A program made the position numbers and the translations under genes. The notes under the pieces were generated by a model, which saw only the letters and a list, made by a program, of their open reading frames with translations, was not told the DNA's origin and ran no database searches. A stretch of DNA of 64,000 bases from Arenicola marina (lineage: Eukaryota > Annelida > Polychaeta > Arenicolidae): contig OZ025248.1 of NCBI GenBank assembly GCA_964019135.1, forward strand, positions 43,269,670 to 43,333,669. Reading direction: 5' to 3'. Below are positions 34,680 through 46,002 of this stretch, one piece after another. Position 1 is the first letter of the stretch. Every line of letters begins with the position of its first letter.

Positions 34680-35350
34680 GTTTGGGATGTAGACTTTCGA
34701 CACTGGATTGTTGACACTGGGGAGTTGACACTAGGGTGTTCACACTGGAGTGTTGACAATGTGGTGTTGACACTGGGCTGTTGAAACTGGGATGTTGACA
34801 CTGGTGTTAAGATATGGATTTCGACACTGGGGTGTTGACACTAGGGTTTTGACAGTGGGGTGTTGACACTGGGGTGTTGACAATAGGATGTTGATACTGG
34901 GATGTTGACATCAGGGTGTTGACACTGGGATATTTGCTCTGGGATTTTGACACTGGGGTGTTGACACTGGGGTATTGACACTGTGGTGTTGACACATGGA
35001 TTTCGACACTGGGGTGTTGACACTGGGGTGTTGACACTGGGGTGTTGACACGGGTGTTGACACGGGGGTGTTGACACTGGGGTGTTGACACTGGGGTGTT
35101 GACACTGGGTTTCGTCACTGTGTGTTGACACTGGGTTTTTGACACTATGGTGTTGACATTGGGGTGTTTACGCTGGGGTGTTGTCATTGGGGTGTTGACA
35201 CTGGGGTGTTGACACGGGTGTTGACACTGTGGTGCTGACATTATGGTGTTGACACTCGAGTGCTGACATTATGATGTTGACACTCGGTTGTTGACATTAT
35301 GGTGTTGACACTGGTGTGTTGACATGGTGTGCACGCTTGAATGTTGACAA
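34680..35350. repeat. 14-bp GTTGACACTGGGGT minisatellite
   Basis: Around 45 units of GTTGACACTGGGGT with many variants. The same motif forms the short patch at the start of each FN3-intron block, so this array may be its expanded relative. The long minus-strand open frames (NTPVSTPQCQHPSV) come from three units making 42 bp. Confidence 0.9.
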
Positions 35351-37240
35351 TGGGGTAGTGACTCTGTAGTAGGTTCATAGCTCAGTACCCTTGAGGCTAT
35401 TGACGGAAAAGGTCAGCGGTACCTTCATATCTCGACATGGTCTTAATGGACAATGGCTAGTGACCGTGGAGGAAGACTCAAAGGGGGATGGGGGGAGTGC
35501 AATTTGTAGTTATCTTACCACTCAGTACAATGTCACTAGTGCCACACTTGCCACTTTTAAAAACCCAGAACCCCCCACCGACCAAAAGATTGAATTTTGT
35601 TAATTTTCGGTTCTGGAGTCCTGGGACAACTTGACCGATATAGGGTAAATATTTTGGCCGAACTAAAAGGAAAGAAGTAGCGTTGCCTCGTGATACCGTA
35701 CTTACCTGGAACTTCTATTTTCAGCACTTGCAGATCGTGTGGTGTTCTTGCTGATTTAAAGTCCCTCTGTTTATGAATCCTGACTCCTCTTTCCCAGTCA
35801 TTGTCGCAGCATGAGTAATGAAATTGCTTCAATTCCTTTTCTTTTCCCTTTGCCTGCGATTTGTCTTACTGAGGTCTGATTTTCAGTTGTTATATGTTCT
35901 CTGTTAAGATAAACTTACAAGCACTAGAACCGTTCACATCATGCCGTATTTATTGTCTTTCAATCCCAAGCCATATGAATAATCCAACATCAACATTATT
36001 GGTATGCCGTCTAGCTCATTACTCCAAGTTACCAGTCTCTTAGCCTGACTATCTAGACATCTCTGTTCTTTTCTACAAGTTCATGTTTGCTGTCGGTTTA
36101 TTAAGATGCCCCTCATGTTATCCATCATGTTGGCCCTGGCTATGCCTAGATGGCATGCTATATTATGACGTCTTGCCATGTTGATCTTACTGCAACTCGG
36201 TTTGTCGTGATTCAGGCTTCATTCTTGTCAGAGCGAATGGGGATATTGGTCGGGAAATATCATAGAAGTTGTGTTTGGCACATCACTGACATTTTTTTTA
36301 TCCGTCTCGTCTTATTATTGACATTTTCTTGTTGACCTGTCATTAGTGTGGACGTTTTGCATTTGCTTTCGGTCCATCTCGTGTTTGGCAGGAAAAAAAA
36401 GATTGATATTTCTGACCAGCGTGATTGTCGAGTTTGTTCTTGCACGTAAAGACCAATCAGGTAATTTAGATATATTCTTTCATCCGAATAACTCTTTTGC
36501 TTTGCTTTAATGCTACGTTTTGTGCATGACAGAAAACACGCATAGAATCCTCCCGACTTATATATAGACACAAATGTCATATTTACTCGTCTGGGATCAA
36601 TTTACAACGACTGGAAACACTTTCATATCATGTTCTACTTCCTGCAATTCCTTTGCTAAGCAATATGGTTTTCTTCTATCTATTCTTTTTTTCTTTCTAC
36701 TCGCCCTGCGTCCATTTATCCGTCGCTTAGTAGTCTCTGTTCTGTTCCGCCAGTCAATGTTTGAAGACGTTTTGTTGTGGTGGCACTGGTATTGGCTCTT
36801 CTTGTGATGGAGTGTACTATCGAAATAGAGAATATCATGTGGCTGGTTTTGTGTATTTGTTTATGGTTTCAACTACGCGGTTCCACATCTAGCAAAATAT
36901 TAATCTTCTGTGGTTTCTTGTCGCTTCCTTTCAGCGAGTTCAATTATTATTTGCTGATGCTACATATTTGACGATTTAAACTTCTATTCGTTCTAGTCCT
37001 TTTCCCTTATTAAGTCTTCTCATGGAGTATATTATTATTTATTTATTTCTTTTGAAGACTATGTTTATTAATTTTACTTTCAGGGGCCTTCATATTTTGT
37101 TTGTAATTCACGTTTACGCTGTGTACTATATCGGATTTATTTGTTCGATGTTAAGTATCGCGTGTCCTTGGTATCATATTCATTAATATCTTTGTACTGT
37201 GTTTTCTGCCAAAGTACGTAGTATATGACTCGCTCACTGT
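35351..37240. other. Unique intron sequence, nothing recognised
   Basis: AT- and pyrimidine-rich sequence without repeats that I can see. Only short open frames occur, none with a recognisable domain or paired splice signals. It is best read as ordinary intron DNA of intron 11. Confidence 0.5.
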
Positions 37241-37242
37241 AA

Positions 37243-37405
37243 CCCGGGGCCGTAGTCATAGACCATACTTAGCGCTTAGCAAATCTACCTAGCGCTAGCA
37301 ACAGTTTGAAGGTTTATGTCGCCAATTTGTGATTCTAGACACCTACAACGAAAATACCTACGTACGACGTGCGTAACTTATCTCGTTTTAAGAAACCCGG
37401 CTCTG
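37243..37405. mobile_element. Degenerate MITE-like remnant
   Basis: Starts CGGGGCCGTAGTCATAGAC and contains TTAGCGCTTAGC and GTGCGTAACTTA, echoing the MITE family at 3572, 5796 and 8198, but it lacks a clear right end. It sits next to a better copy and is probably an older insertion. Confidence 0.5.
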
Positions 37406-37626
37406 TAGGCCCTATTCATCAACCACATTTGAGCTACGCCAATTGACTTAGCGCTAAGTGGAACATTTGTCGAGCGATTATCGGGTTTAAAATACATACG
37501 TATTCACAATAAAATTATAATGAATGCGATTTATTGTTCATGAGCACCATCACAATGAGCTGGCGAGGCTAAGACGATAATGCACTTTTCGTGCGTAAGT
37601 TACGTGTGGTTTGTGAATACGGCCCC
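37406..37626. mobile_element. MITE of the 3572 family, diverged copy
   Basis: Shares the internal phrases GACTTAGCGCTAAGTGGA, GAGCGATTATCGGGTT and TGCACTTTTCGTGCGTAA with the 252-bp elements and ends GTGAATACGGCCCC. The left end is AGGCCCTATTCATCAACCAC, still a partial inverted match. The right end runs directly into the 37-bp array. Confidence 0.75.
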
Positions 37627-38541
37627 ACTGGGGCGGTACTCCTGGACCACGCGATACGGCCCCACTGGGGCGGTACTCCTGGACCACGCGATACGGCCCC
37701 ACTGGGGCGGTACTCCTGGACCACGCGATACGGCCCCTCTGGGGCGGTACTCCTGGACCACGCGATACGGCCCCACTGGGGCGGTACTCCTGGACCACGC
37801 GATACGGCCCCACTGGGGCGGTACTCCTGGACCACGCGATACGGCCCCACTGGGGCGGTACTCCTGGACCACGCGATACGGCCCCACTGGGGCGGTACTC
37901 CTGGACCACGCGATACGGCCCCACTGGGGCGGTACTCCTGGACCACGCGATACGGCCCCACTGGGGCGGTACTCCTGGACCACGCGATACGGCCCCACTG
38001 GGGCGGTACTCCTGGACCACGCGATACGGCCCCACTGGGGCGGTACTCCTGGATCACGCGATACGGCCCCACTGGGGCGGTACTCCTGGACCACGCGATA
38101 CGGCCCCACTGGGGCGGTACTCCTGGACCACGCGATACGGCCCCACTGGGGCGGTACTCCTGGACCACACGATACGGCCCCACTGGGGCGGTCCTCCTGA
38201 ACCACGCGATACGGCCCCACTGGGGCGGTCCTCCTAGACCACGCGATACGGCCCCACTGGGGCGGTACTCCTGGACCACGCGATACGGCCCCACTGGGGC
38301 GGTACTCCTGGACCACGCGATACGGCCCCACTGGGGCGGTACTCCTGGACCACGCGATACGGCCCCACTGGGGCGGTACTCCTGGACCACGCGATACGGC
38401 CCCACTGGGGCGGTACTCCTAGACCACGCGATACGACCCCACTGGGGCGGTACTCCTGGACCACGCGATACGGCCCCACTAGGGCGGTACTCCTGGACCA
38501 CGCGATACGGCCCCACTGGGGCGGTCCTCCTGGACCTCGCG
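37616..38541. repeat. 37-bp GATACGGCCCCACTGGGGCG minisatellite
   Basis: About 25 almost identical units at 37-bp spacing (GATACGGCCCCACTGGGGCG then GTACTCCTGGACCACGC). The unit holds an inverted repeat, GCCCCA-C-TGGGGC. The start of the unit matches the end of the MITE (GAATACGGCCCC), so the array seems to have grown from the transposon edge. All six frames are open over long stretches because the unit has no stops; these are not genes. Confidence 0.95.
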
Positions 38542-38882
38542 TAGCTTACGTCTGACATTCTGATGAGTCAGTTTCCCAGCTACCGATGCACGGACAGTGG
38601 TGTTCTACGTGCCAATCCTATTAGAAATGATAGTAGTAGCAATAGATACCGCAGTTGTCGCGGTGCGTGACGTACATGCAAATTCCGGTTTAATCGCTAA
38701 ATATAGGTAGGTAGAAAAATTGGTATGTATGAGAAGTAGGATGTCGCCGGTCGGTTTTCGTTGTGTTGAATGCATAATATCTGGAATAGCGTTTAACCTT
38801 GCGATGTTTTATAACGGAGTTTTTAACGAAAGAAATACATGTAGTATCATACTATAATCAGTCTAATTGTCTCCTCTTCCAG
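38542..38882. other. Unique intron sequence before exon 15
   Basis: No repeat or gene seen. It ends in the acceptor TAATTGTCTCCTCTTCCAG, or more exactly the pyrimidine tract CTAATTGTCTCCTCTTCCAG at 38863-38882. Confidence 0.5.
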
Positions 38883-39152
38883 TACCTATGCCTGCGGATA
38901 TTGAGGTGGATGACTGGAACACGACCGCCCTGGTCGTAACTATTAATTGCAAGTCTGGGACCAAATGTACGCGCTTTGAAGTGTCCACCGCGAACATAAC
39001 GCTAATCGCGAATTGGACAGGCAGCACAAAGAAGGTGGTCATCTCTGGCCTGGAAAGCGACACGCTGTATGAAGTGAATGTGATAACAATCAGTGACTGC
39101 GGAGCCAACCTCACAAAGAGGAGTGAGAAGGCCACGGCCTCCAGTTGGACGC
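38883..39152 (+). CDS. FN3-like exon, 270 bp
   Basis: Phase 1-1 exon with acceptor TCCTCTTCCAG and donor GACGC|GTAAGT. It reads VPMPADIEVDDWNTT, then VTINCKSGTKCTRFEV, ISGLESDTLYEVNVITI and SDCGANLTKRSEKATAS. The strand-F Tyr pattern (LYEVNV) is clear, while the strand-B Trp is missing (VVTIN in its place), so this is a divergent FN3 domain. It carries three cysteines. It differs fully in sequence from the 276-bp series. Confidence 0.85.
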
Positions 39153-39301
39153 GTAAGTGGCTGCTTCGGGTTGCTACCCACACAACATATCGTGTCTGTA
39201 CATGCTGTTTTAGCCAAACTTGCAATACCCTCTACAATGTCCTAAGAGGTAACTCCTGGCGGATCGTGCCAGCACAGCCAAGTGTAGCCAATCTGGTGTA
39301 A

Positions 39302-39670
39302 CCGTGGTTAGGGAATGAGAGTGGGGGGGGGGGGGGTATGGTGCAACCGCGGTTAGGGAATGAGGGGGGGGGGCGTTGGGGTTATGGTGTATCTGTGGTT
39401 GGGGAATAAGGGGGCGTGGGGGTTATGGTGTATCTGTGGTTGGGGAATGAGGGGGGGGGGTGGGCGTGGGGGTTTGGTGTAACCGAGGTTAGGGAATGAG
39501 GGGCGGGGGGGTTATGGTGTAACCGTGGTTAGGGAATGAGGTGGGGGGGGGGTATAGTGTATCTGCGGTTGAGGAATGGCGGGGGGTATGGTGTAACCGT
39601 GGTTATGAAATGACAGGAGGGGGGGGGGGTTATGGTGTATCTGTGGTTAGGGAATAAGGGGGGTTGGGGG
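39302..39670. repeat. G-rich minisatellite, about 40-bp unit
   Basis: Units of GTAACCGTGGTTAGGGAATG or TGTATCTGTGGTTGGGGAAT followed by a run of 7 to 13 G. About nine units. Run length varies between units. On the + strand this sequence could form G-quadruplexes. Confidence 0.85.
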
Positions 39671-40417
39671 GTGGGTATCAATGATCTGTATGTATCACTA
39701 ACCCGTCCCGTCACGTGTTGTCCACGCCAGGAAGCTGCTAGAAGAGAACCGGAAGAGAGGACGGCCCGTACGCAACATACAATAAGACGTCTTTGTACTT
39801 CCTTAATATCCGGCATGTTGCTGTGTCTTTATATGTGTTAAGTTATTAGACCTATATTTATTAACTTGTCACCGTTCTGGTTTAAAGATTAGTCGTTTCA
39901 ACTCCGTTTTTCCTCAGTCGTAATATATATGACCGTTTATATCAACCAACGTTCGGGCTTCGTCAGGTAAGGTCCCTTTTTGAAGAAATACCCTTATTAT
40001 GTCAGGGAATTAACTGTAGCTAGGTGCCGTGTCTCATTATTGTGTAGTTATACTTGGTCTGGCCATTGGTTGTAAGTGTTATTATCCTGTTTCTACTCAG
40101 CCAAATATCTTCCTGCCGCATGTCCATCTTGAGATGTAATGAAGTATCAGTACGGCATTAGTGCATTCACACCAATAGACACTTAACAGCTACACAGATG
40201 TCGTGTGATAAACATCAATTGGACCTATTCACGAAGTAGATTTCAAGGAACAGATCTTCTGCGTGTAAATCCTTCTTAAGAATAGCATGCATCGCATAAT
40301 GTTCATGTCGGTTAAGAAGTCTGACCCTACACAAACATCCCGCTTGATGTCGTCTTGTGCTGGCGTTTAACCTGCTGTAGAGTACAGCGTATGATGATTA
40401 TTTGGCTTATTGAACAG
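39671..40417. other. Unique intron sequence
   Basis: No repeat, RNA gene or coding exon recognised. It ends with the acceptor CTTATTGAACAG at 40417. Confidence 0.5.
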
Positions 40418-40581
40418 GACCTGATATCGTGAGAGATCTGAGTGCGGTACCGACTGGGTCCAGGGACATCAACGTCGCGTGGACGGCGCCCACGGATGAC
40501 CCAAGCTCCGCCATGCAGTACGTCCAGCTCCTCGAGGGCCCTTCGGGCTGCGTTCTCCGCACGAACTTCCTCCCGCCAAAT
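40418..40581 (+). CDS. FN3 domain, first half exon
   Basis: 164 bp, phase 1 in and phase 0 out. Acceptor TTATTGAACAG, donor CCAAAT|GTAAGT. It reads PDIVRDLSAVPTGSRDINVAWTAPTDDPSSAMQ in consecutive parts, then YVQLLEGPSGC, giving strands A to C of an FN3 with its Trp (VAW). The other half is the exon at 46701, 6.1 kb away. The two together are 354 bp, a whole number of codons. The intron between them holds a 47-bp minisatellite and the LTR element. Confidence 0.8.
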
Positions 40582-40919
40582 GTAAGTCTTCAAGTCGCCG
40601 GGTCATACAAGTCATGTAAGTTCTGGCAACACTGCCGGTCGTATAGGCATCGGAGCTAACTTACATATACAAACAAAGCAATACGAGGCGCTATTTTCTC
40701 TGTAAGATTGTCTAGCTTGTAAAAAAGAGAAGTCAGCTAAACGAGCCATCTTGTATTATTTCTGTGAGAATTCTCGATCAAACAAATTTCTTTGAGGCCT
40801 ACTGAAAAAGCTGTTTGTCGTTACAAAGTGTTGGCCATGTCATGGATAGAGTACACAGTACGGAGATTTAAATTATAAGACGTGTGTTCGTCATACCATT
40901 TAAGAGATATTGTGAAAAC
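40582..40919. other. Unique intron sequence
   Basis: AT-rich intron start, nothing recognised. Confidence 0.4.
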
Positions 40920-41337
40920 TGACATAGTGGTTCGGTTTACTTGGAGAGCGCCTGAGTGACGGTGACTACCATTGTGGTTCGGTTAACTTGGAGAAGGCCT
41001 GAGTGACGGTGACTACCATTATGGTTCGGTTAACTTGGAGAAGGCTTGAGTGACGGTGACTACCATTGTGGTTCGGTTTACTTGGAGAACGTCTGAGTGA
41101 CGGTGACTACCAATGTGGTTCGGTTTACTTGGAGAACGCCCGAGTGACGGTCACTACCATTGTGGTTCGGTTTACTTGGAGAACGTCTGTGACGGTGACT
41201 ACCATTGTGGTTCGGTTTACTTGGTGAACGCCTGAGTGACGGTGACTACCATTGTGGTTCGGTTTACTTGGAGAACGCCCGAGTGACGGTGACTACCATT
41301 GTGGTTCGGTTAACTTGGAGAACGCCCGAGTGACGGT
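40920..41337. repeat. 47-bp minisatellite, left part
   Basis: About nine units of GTGGTTCGGTTTACTTGGAG then AACGCCTGAGTGACGGTGAC and TACCATT, 47 bp. The array is cut by the LTR element at an ACGGT within the unit and resumes at 46156. Confidence 0.9.
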
Positions 41338-41490
41338 TGTTGCAATACACCACATTCGTACCTACGGTAGTTCGTCTTAATAAGTGAGCTCCGGATTAGT
41401 GACGGTCGAATAAAGATATACTGGTAGAAAACAACATGCCTGTCGCCTCGATGAATCTGTGCGTCTACATTATAAAGCGATAACACAACA
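41338..41490 (+). repeat. 5' LTR
   Basis: 153-bp long terminal repeat, TG...CA ended, with an AATAAAG in its middle that could serve polyadenylation. Nearly identical to the 3' LTR. Confidence 0.95.
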
Positions 41491-41675
41491 TGGTGGCAGC
41501 GGTGAGTCTGATCCAACGTCATATAAGCTGATGAGGTATCCAGGAACAAATGTCGAGCAACGCGACGTAGCCTATGAACACAGGCAAGTGACTATTTTGA
41601 GCACTGTGGAGAGCGGCATCAGCCCATGCGGTATTGCGCAAGACACAACGTGACTCATACGAGATACACATCAAG

Positions 41676-44600
41676 ATGGCAGAGCTCCCGAAGCTGATAT
41701 GGAAGCAGGACAACCTTCGAGATAAGTTCAGACTTTTTAAACAAAGACTGGAGCTTTATTTTCAACTCAAGAAAATAACAGAAGGTAGAGAGAAGTGTTA
41801 TTATTTGCTTCGCGCATTGGACGATGACGCATTGGAAGTTTTCAACTCCTGGAACATCCAGGGGGCCCAGGCTGAAAATTATGGCCACGTCGTGAAGACG
41901 TTTGAAGATGCCCTAGGCCAGACCACCATCAACTTTAGGGTCGCCAGGTTGCAACTTCACTACATGTACCAGGATAAGGGCGAGACACTGGACAATTTTG
42001 TCACCAGATGCAGAACCCAAGCTCTGAAGTGTGATTTTGAAGAGAAAGAATTGCAGGACAGGATAATCGAGCAAATAATTGCCAGTACGCCATTGGAAGC
42101 ATACCAGAACGAACTCCTGGGCAAAGACGGAACACTTACCTTGGAGCAAGCAATCGACGCGGGGCGGAAGCATGAAGCCACGGTATTCAGCGTGGAAAAG
42201 CTGAAGGGAATGTCAACCAGCAGCACCATTGAAGTTGATGCTGTCAAAAAGTCCACACTGTGCAAGAGGTGTGGAAAAGACCATCCTAGGAAAGCGTGCC
42301 CAGCCCTAAATGCTAAGTGCTACGCGTGCGGTCGCATAGGTCATTGGGGCAAGGTATGCCTGAACAGAGCACGGGGGAGAAGCCCCGGTCAGAGTCGTGG
42401 CGGTGGCCCAAGACCTCACTACAGGAAGGACCATAGTAGAGGCAGGAACAAAAACATTCACAGCATGGAGGAACCAGGAGACCGTCGCCAGGGAGATAAC
42501 CCAGAACGCTTTTACGACAACATCGACGTCATCCGGATATCATCCGTAAACGACGGTGATCCGCAGAATGCCGGCAGAAAAAAAGCATTCGTCATTCTGG
42601 ATATTCAGCCAGACAATGGCTACAAAGGTAAACAGGCACTAAAGCTGAAAGTGGACAGCGGCGCAGAGGGGAACACTCTGCCACTACGCACGTTCAAGAG
42701 CATCTTCCCAGACCTCATGGACCAAAACGATCTTCCCACCATCCCTCCAGCCCAGGGTATACGGCTAACGGCGTACAACGGAACGCCCATAAAGTGCTAT
42801 GGAGAAGTATGGATCAACAGTTCGTTCGAGGAGAGAAGGTGCAACGTCCATTTCTATGTGGTGGACACACCAGGACCAGCAATATTGGGCCTCCCTACGA
42901 GCGAACACCTCCACGTTATCCAACTGAACTGCAGTATAGATGCAACAAGGAAGAGCAACACAGAGGTGGAGCTAGATGAACGGGCAAAACACCCAATCCG
43001 GTCGGTGGACGACCTTCAGAGGTTATACCCGGACCAGTTTGACTGTCTGGGTGACTTCGGAGAGAAATTCAAGGCGAAACTGATCCTGAAGGAAGACGCC
43101 GAACCATACATCGACCCACCAAGAAAGTACCCGATTCACAAGACAGCAGATATACAGGCTGAACTTGACCGGATGGAGTCCATAGGCGTCATTCGACGCG
43201 TAACAGAGCACACCGAATGGTGCAGCAGCTTGGCATTCGTGACAAAAAGCGATGGCAGCCTACGAATATGCCTCGACCCAGCAAAACTCAACAAGGCATT
43301 AGCCAGGTGTCCTCATAAAATGCCGAATTTGGAGGAACTGAACTACAAGCTCTCGGGCGCGAAGGCGTTCAGCAAGGTGGACGCCAAGACCGGCTATTGG
43401 TCAATTCGCCTGGACGAGCAGAGCCAACTCCTGACAACGTTCCGGACTCCAGTTGGCAGATACTGTTTCAACAGACTACCGTTCGGGTTATCCGTGTCAC
43501 AAGATATCTTCCAACAGGCCATGGACACGATATTAGAAACATGTGCAGGAGTCATCGGAAAGGCCGATGACATCACCGTGTTCGGGAGAAATCAAGTTGA
43601 ACACGACCGAAACCTCCATCGGCTATTCCAAACAGCAGAAAAGCACGGGCTCAGATTCAATAAGAAGAAGTGTGAGATATCAGTAGAAAAGGTCACCTTC
43701 TTCGGAAACGAGTATGGAGCACGCGGAGTGACCCCTAGCCCGGAAAAGATCAATGATTTACAGCACTGCGAGGAGCCAGAGTGCAAAGAGGACCTTCAAA
43801 GATTCCTCGGTTTCATTCAGTTCCTGTCGCCCTTCATACCAAACCTGTCACACGAGGCAGCACCATTGCGCGATCTACTTAAGGAAGACACCCCATGGAT
43901 GTGGCAGGAAGACCACGCACACATCTTCCACAAGCTCAAGACGCTGGTTTCGGCTGATTGCGCGCTCCTGTACTACGATACCATGAAACCAGTGCAGTTG
44001 CATTGCGACTCGAGTATGCGGGGTGCTGGGGCATGCCTGATGCAGCCCCGGGAGATACTTCAGCAAACGGAAGACTGCAACAAATCAGAGTATGCACCCG
44101 TAGCATACGCGAGTAAAGCCCTCTCCGAAACGGAACAGAGATACTCAAACCTCGAGCGAGAACTTCTGGCCATCGTTTTTGGTGTGGAGAGATTCAGTAC
44201 GTACCTGTTCGGGAGAAGGTTTTGTGTCGTGACGGATCACCGGCCATTGGAAGCCATCTGTACGAAAAGCCTGACCCAAGCACCCCCCAGAGTTCAACGC
44301 TTATTACTACGGTTACAAGGGTACGATTTCAAGGTTGAATACAGGCCGGGCAAGAGCCTCGTCGTCCCTGACTGGCTGTCCCGAGCCCCAAATGTGGGGA
44401 ACAAAGAGCCGGTTCAGCTGGACGTGCGTGTCGATTTCATCAGTTTTGCACCAGAAAAGCTCGTCGAGTTGCAGAAGGAAACGCAGAGAGACGAAGTGCT
44501 GCAACAGTTGAAAACTCAAATACTGATTGGTTGGCCAAAAACAGTGAAACAGATTCCGCAAAGCATCCGCGCGTTCTGGGATTACCGTGATGAGCTGGCC

Positions 44601-45767
44601 GTCGAAAACGGACTGATTATTAAAGGCTGCAGGATTATCATACCGGCATCCATGCAGGACTATATCCTCAACAAGATCCATACCGGGCACATGGGAATCA
44701 CCAAGTGCCAGTTGAGGGCGCGGGATACCGTGTTCTGGCCAGGAATAAACCAGCAGATCAAGAACCTAATCAGTAGATGCATGGTATGCCAGAAGTATCA
44801 GGATGCGCAGGGCAAGGAGCAAATGATGCCACATGACGTACCAAACACGCCGTGGGCCAAAGTCGGGTCCGATTTGTTCCATCTTCACAATCGACAATAC
44901 CTGATGGTCACTGACTATACATCGAAGTTTGCTGTGGTGAGACAGCTGCCCCCGACAGCACCGTCAAATGCAGTGATAGCAGAACACAAGGGAATCTTTG
45001 GTGAATTCGGCGTTCCTGGTGAACTCGTGTCCGATAGAGGCCCGCACTATAACTCGCGGGAGTTCGCTGAATTCTGCGCCGAGTGGGGAATCACTCATCA
45101 TCGCAGCAGCCCCACGTATGCCCAACGTAATGGAGCTGCGGAGCGAGCAATCAGGACCGCAAAGAACATCTTGAAGAAAGCTGTTGAATCACACGAAGAT
45201 CCACAATTAGCGTTGTTGGCATGGAGATGCACTCCTCTTGACGGTCAAACAAGCAGTCCCGCTGAACTGCTGTTTGGGCGCAAGATACAAGTCAACCTAC
45301 CGATCAGGACCTGCCCCCTATCTGATGCCATATTGGAAAGTCGGCAGGCGAAACAGCAAGGAACTGTGGATAGGTATAACCAACACGCTAGGGAACTGGC
45401 GCCATTACAGCAAGGAATGCAGGTGATGTTCCAGGATGGGAACTATTGGAGACCTGGGGAAATAACAACAGCTTGGAAGGATCAGCGCAGCTATGAAATT
45501 AAAACTGGAACCGGAACAACGGTCGTCAGGAATAGGAGACACGTCAGGCCCATCATGCCAGAGTTTCGGCACGTGGACAAAGCACCCAACATGCAGACCC
45601 AATGTGGAGCTCCATCTCAAAGTGCCGACATCCAACGAGGAAGAGACGCGGTGGACATGGAGCCGCGTGCAAATCAGAAGAAACATGTTGCGTTCAAGAG
45701 AACAGAAGACCGACCAGTCCACACACGTTCAGGGAGACTGGTTAAAAAACCATCCAGATGGTGTTAA
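41676..45767 (+). CDS. Gag-Pol polyprotein of the Ty3/gypsy element
   Basis: One frame of about 1,360 residues from the ATG before MAELPKLIWKQ (an upstream ATG 14 codons earlier is less likely). In order: a gag region; two zinc knuckles around residues 196-228 (CKRCGKDH and CYACGRIGHWGKVC); an aspartic protease (DSGAEGNT, about 327); reverse transcriptase with its DD pair near 631; RNase H from about 777 (LHCDSS, then VTDHRPL); and integrase with an HHCC finger (HTGHMG to CMVCQ) and a DDE core (TDYTSK, SDRGPH, AAERAIR). Domain order with integrase last is that of Ty3/gypsy. By memory it recalls the K02A2.6-like invertebrate group, which I cannot confirm. Confidence 0.93.
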   Translation: MAELPKLIWKQDNLRDKFRLFKQRLELYFQLKKITEGREKCYYLLRALDDDALEVFNSWNIQGAQAENYGHVVKTFEDALGQTTINFRVARLQLHYMYQDKGETLDNFVTRCRTQALKCDFEEKELQDRIIEQIIASTPLEAYQNELLGKDGTLTLEQAIDAGRKHEATVFSVEKLKGMSTSSTIEVDAVKKSTLCKRCGKDHPRKACPALNAKCYACGRIGHWGKVCLNRARGRSPGQSRGGGPRPHYRKDHSRGRNKNIHSMEEPGDRRQGDNPERFYDNIDVIRISSVNDGDPQNAGRKKAFVILDIQPDNGYKGKQALKLKVDSGAEGNTLPLRTFKSIFPDLMDQNDLPTIPPAQGIRLTAYNGTPIKCYGEVWINSSFEERRCNVHFYVVDTPGPAILGLPTSEHLHVIQLNCSIDATRKSNTEVELDERAKHPIRSVDDLQRLYPDQFDCLGDFGEKFKAKLILKEDAEPYIDPPRKYPIHKTADIQAELDRMESIGVIRRVTEHTEWCSSLAFVTKSDGSLRICLDPAKLNKALARCPHKMPNLEELNYKLSGAKAFSKVDAKTGYWSIRLDEQSQLLTTFRTPVGRYCFNRLPFGLSVSQDIFQQAMDTILETCAGVIGKADDITVFGRNQVEHDRNLHRLFQTAEKHGLRFNKKKCEISVEKVTFFGNEYGARGVTPSPEKINDLQHCEEPECKEDLQRFLGFIQFLSPFIPNLSHEAAPLRDLLKEDTPWMWQEDHAHIFHKLKTLVSADCALLYYDTMKPVQLHCDSSMRGAGACLMQPREILQQTEDCNKSEYAPVAYASKALSETEQRYSNLERELLAIVFGVERFSTYLFGRRFCVVTDHRPLEAICTKSLTQAPPRVQRLLLRLQGYDFKVEYRPGKSLVVPDWLSRAPNVGNKEPVQLDVRVDFISFAPEKLVELQKETQRDEVLQQLKTQILIGWPKTVKQIPQSIRAFWDYRDELAVENGLIIKGCRIIIPASMQDYILNKIHTGHMGITKCQLRARDTVFWPGINQQIKNLISRCMVCQKYQDAQGKEQMMPHDVPNTPWAKVGSDLFHLHNRQYLMVTDYTSKFAVVRQLPPTAPSNAVIAEHKGIFGEFGVPGELVSDRGPHYNSREFAEFCAEWGITHHRSSPTYAQRNGAAERAIRTAKNILKKAVESHEDPQLALLAWRCTPLDGQTSSPAELLFGRKIQVNLPIRTCPLSDAILESRQAKQQGTVDRYNQHARELAPLQQGMQVMFQDGNYWRPGEITTAWKDQRSYEIKTGTGTTVVRNRRHVRPIMPEFRHVDKAPNMQTQCGAPSQSADIQRGRDAVDMEPRANQKKHVAFKRTEDRPVHTRSGRLVKKPSRWC

Positions 45768-46002
45768 GGATGCTCCGGATGAATATGATTGTTTAGTTTT
45801 GTGCCAGAGATGCAGTGAAGAGAGAGCTGCATGTGACATTTATTGTGCGTTTTTTTTTTGTCGTTGTGCTGAACTGACCAAGACATGCTTCGTAACGGAG
45901 TTCAAAGCTATGATGACGTTTCAGTGTTTCAAGTTGATATCAGAACCTGTCGTTGTGTTCTTTTTCCGTAGATGCCTAATTATTTTTTTGTAAGAAGGGG
46001 GA

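Noticed and set aside
36150-36971. Several short frames with hydrophobic, Phe-rich products
   Set aside because: Pyrimidine-rich intron sequence read in chance frames; no splice sites or domains.
37569-38558. Long open frames on both strands (about 200-330 residues)
   Set aside because: They follow from a 37-bp unit without stop codons; three units give 111 bp and keep all frames open. No start context, domain or splice support.
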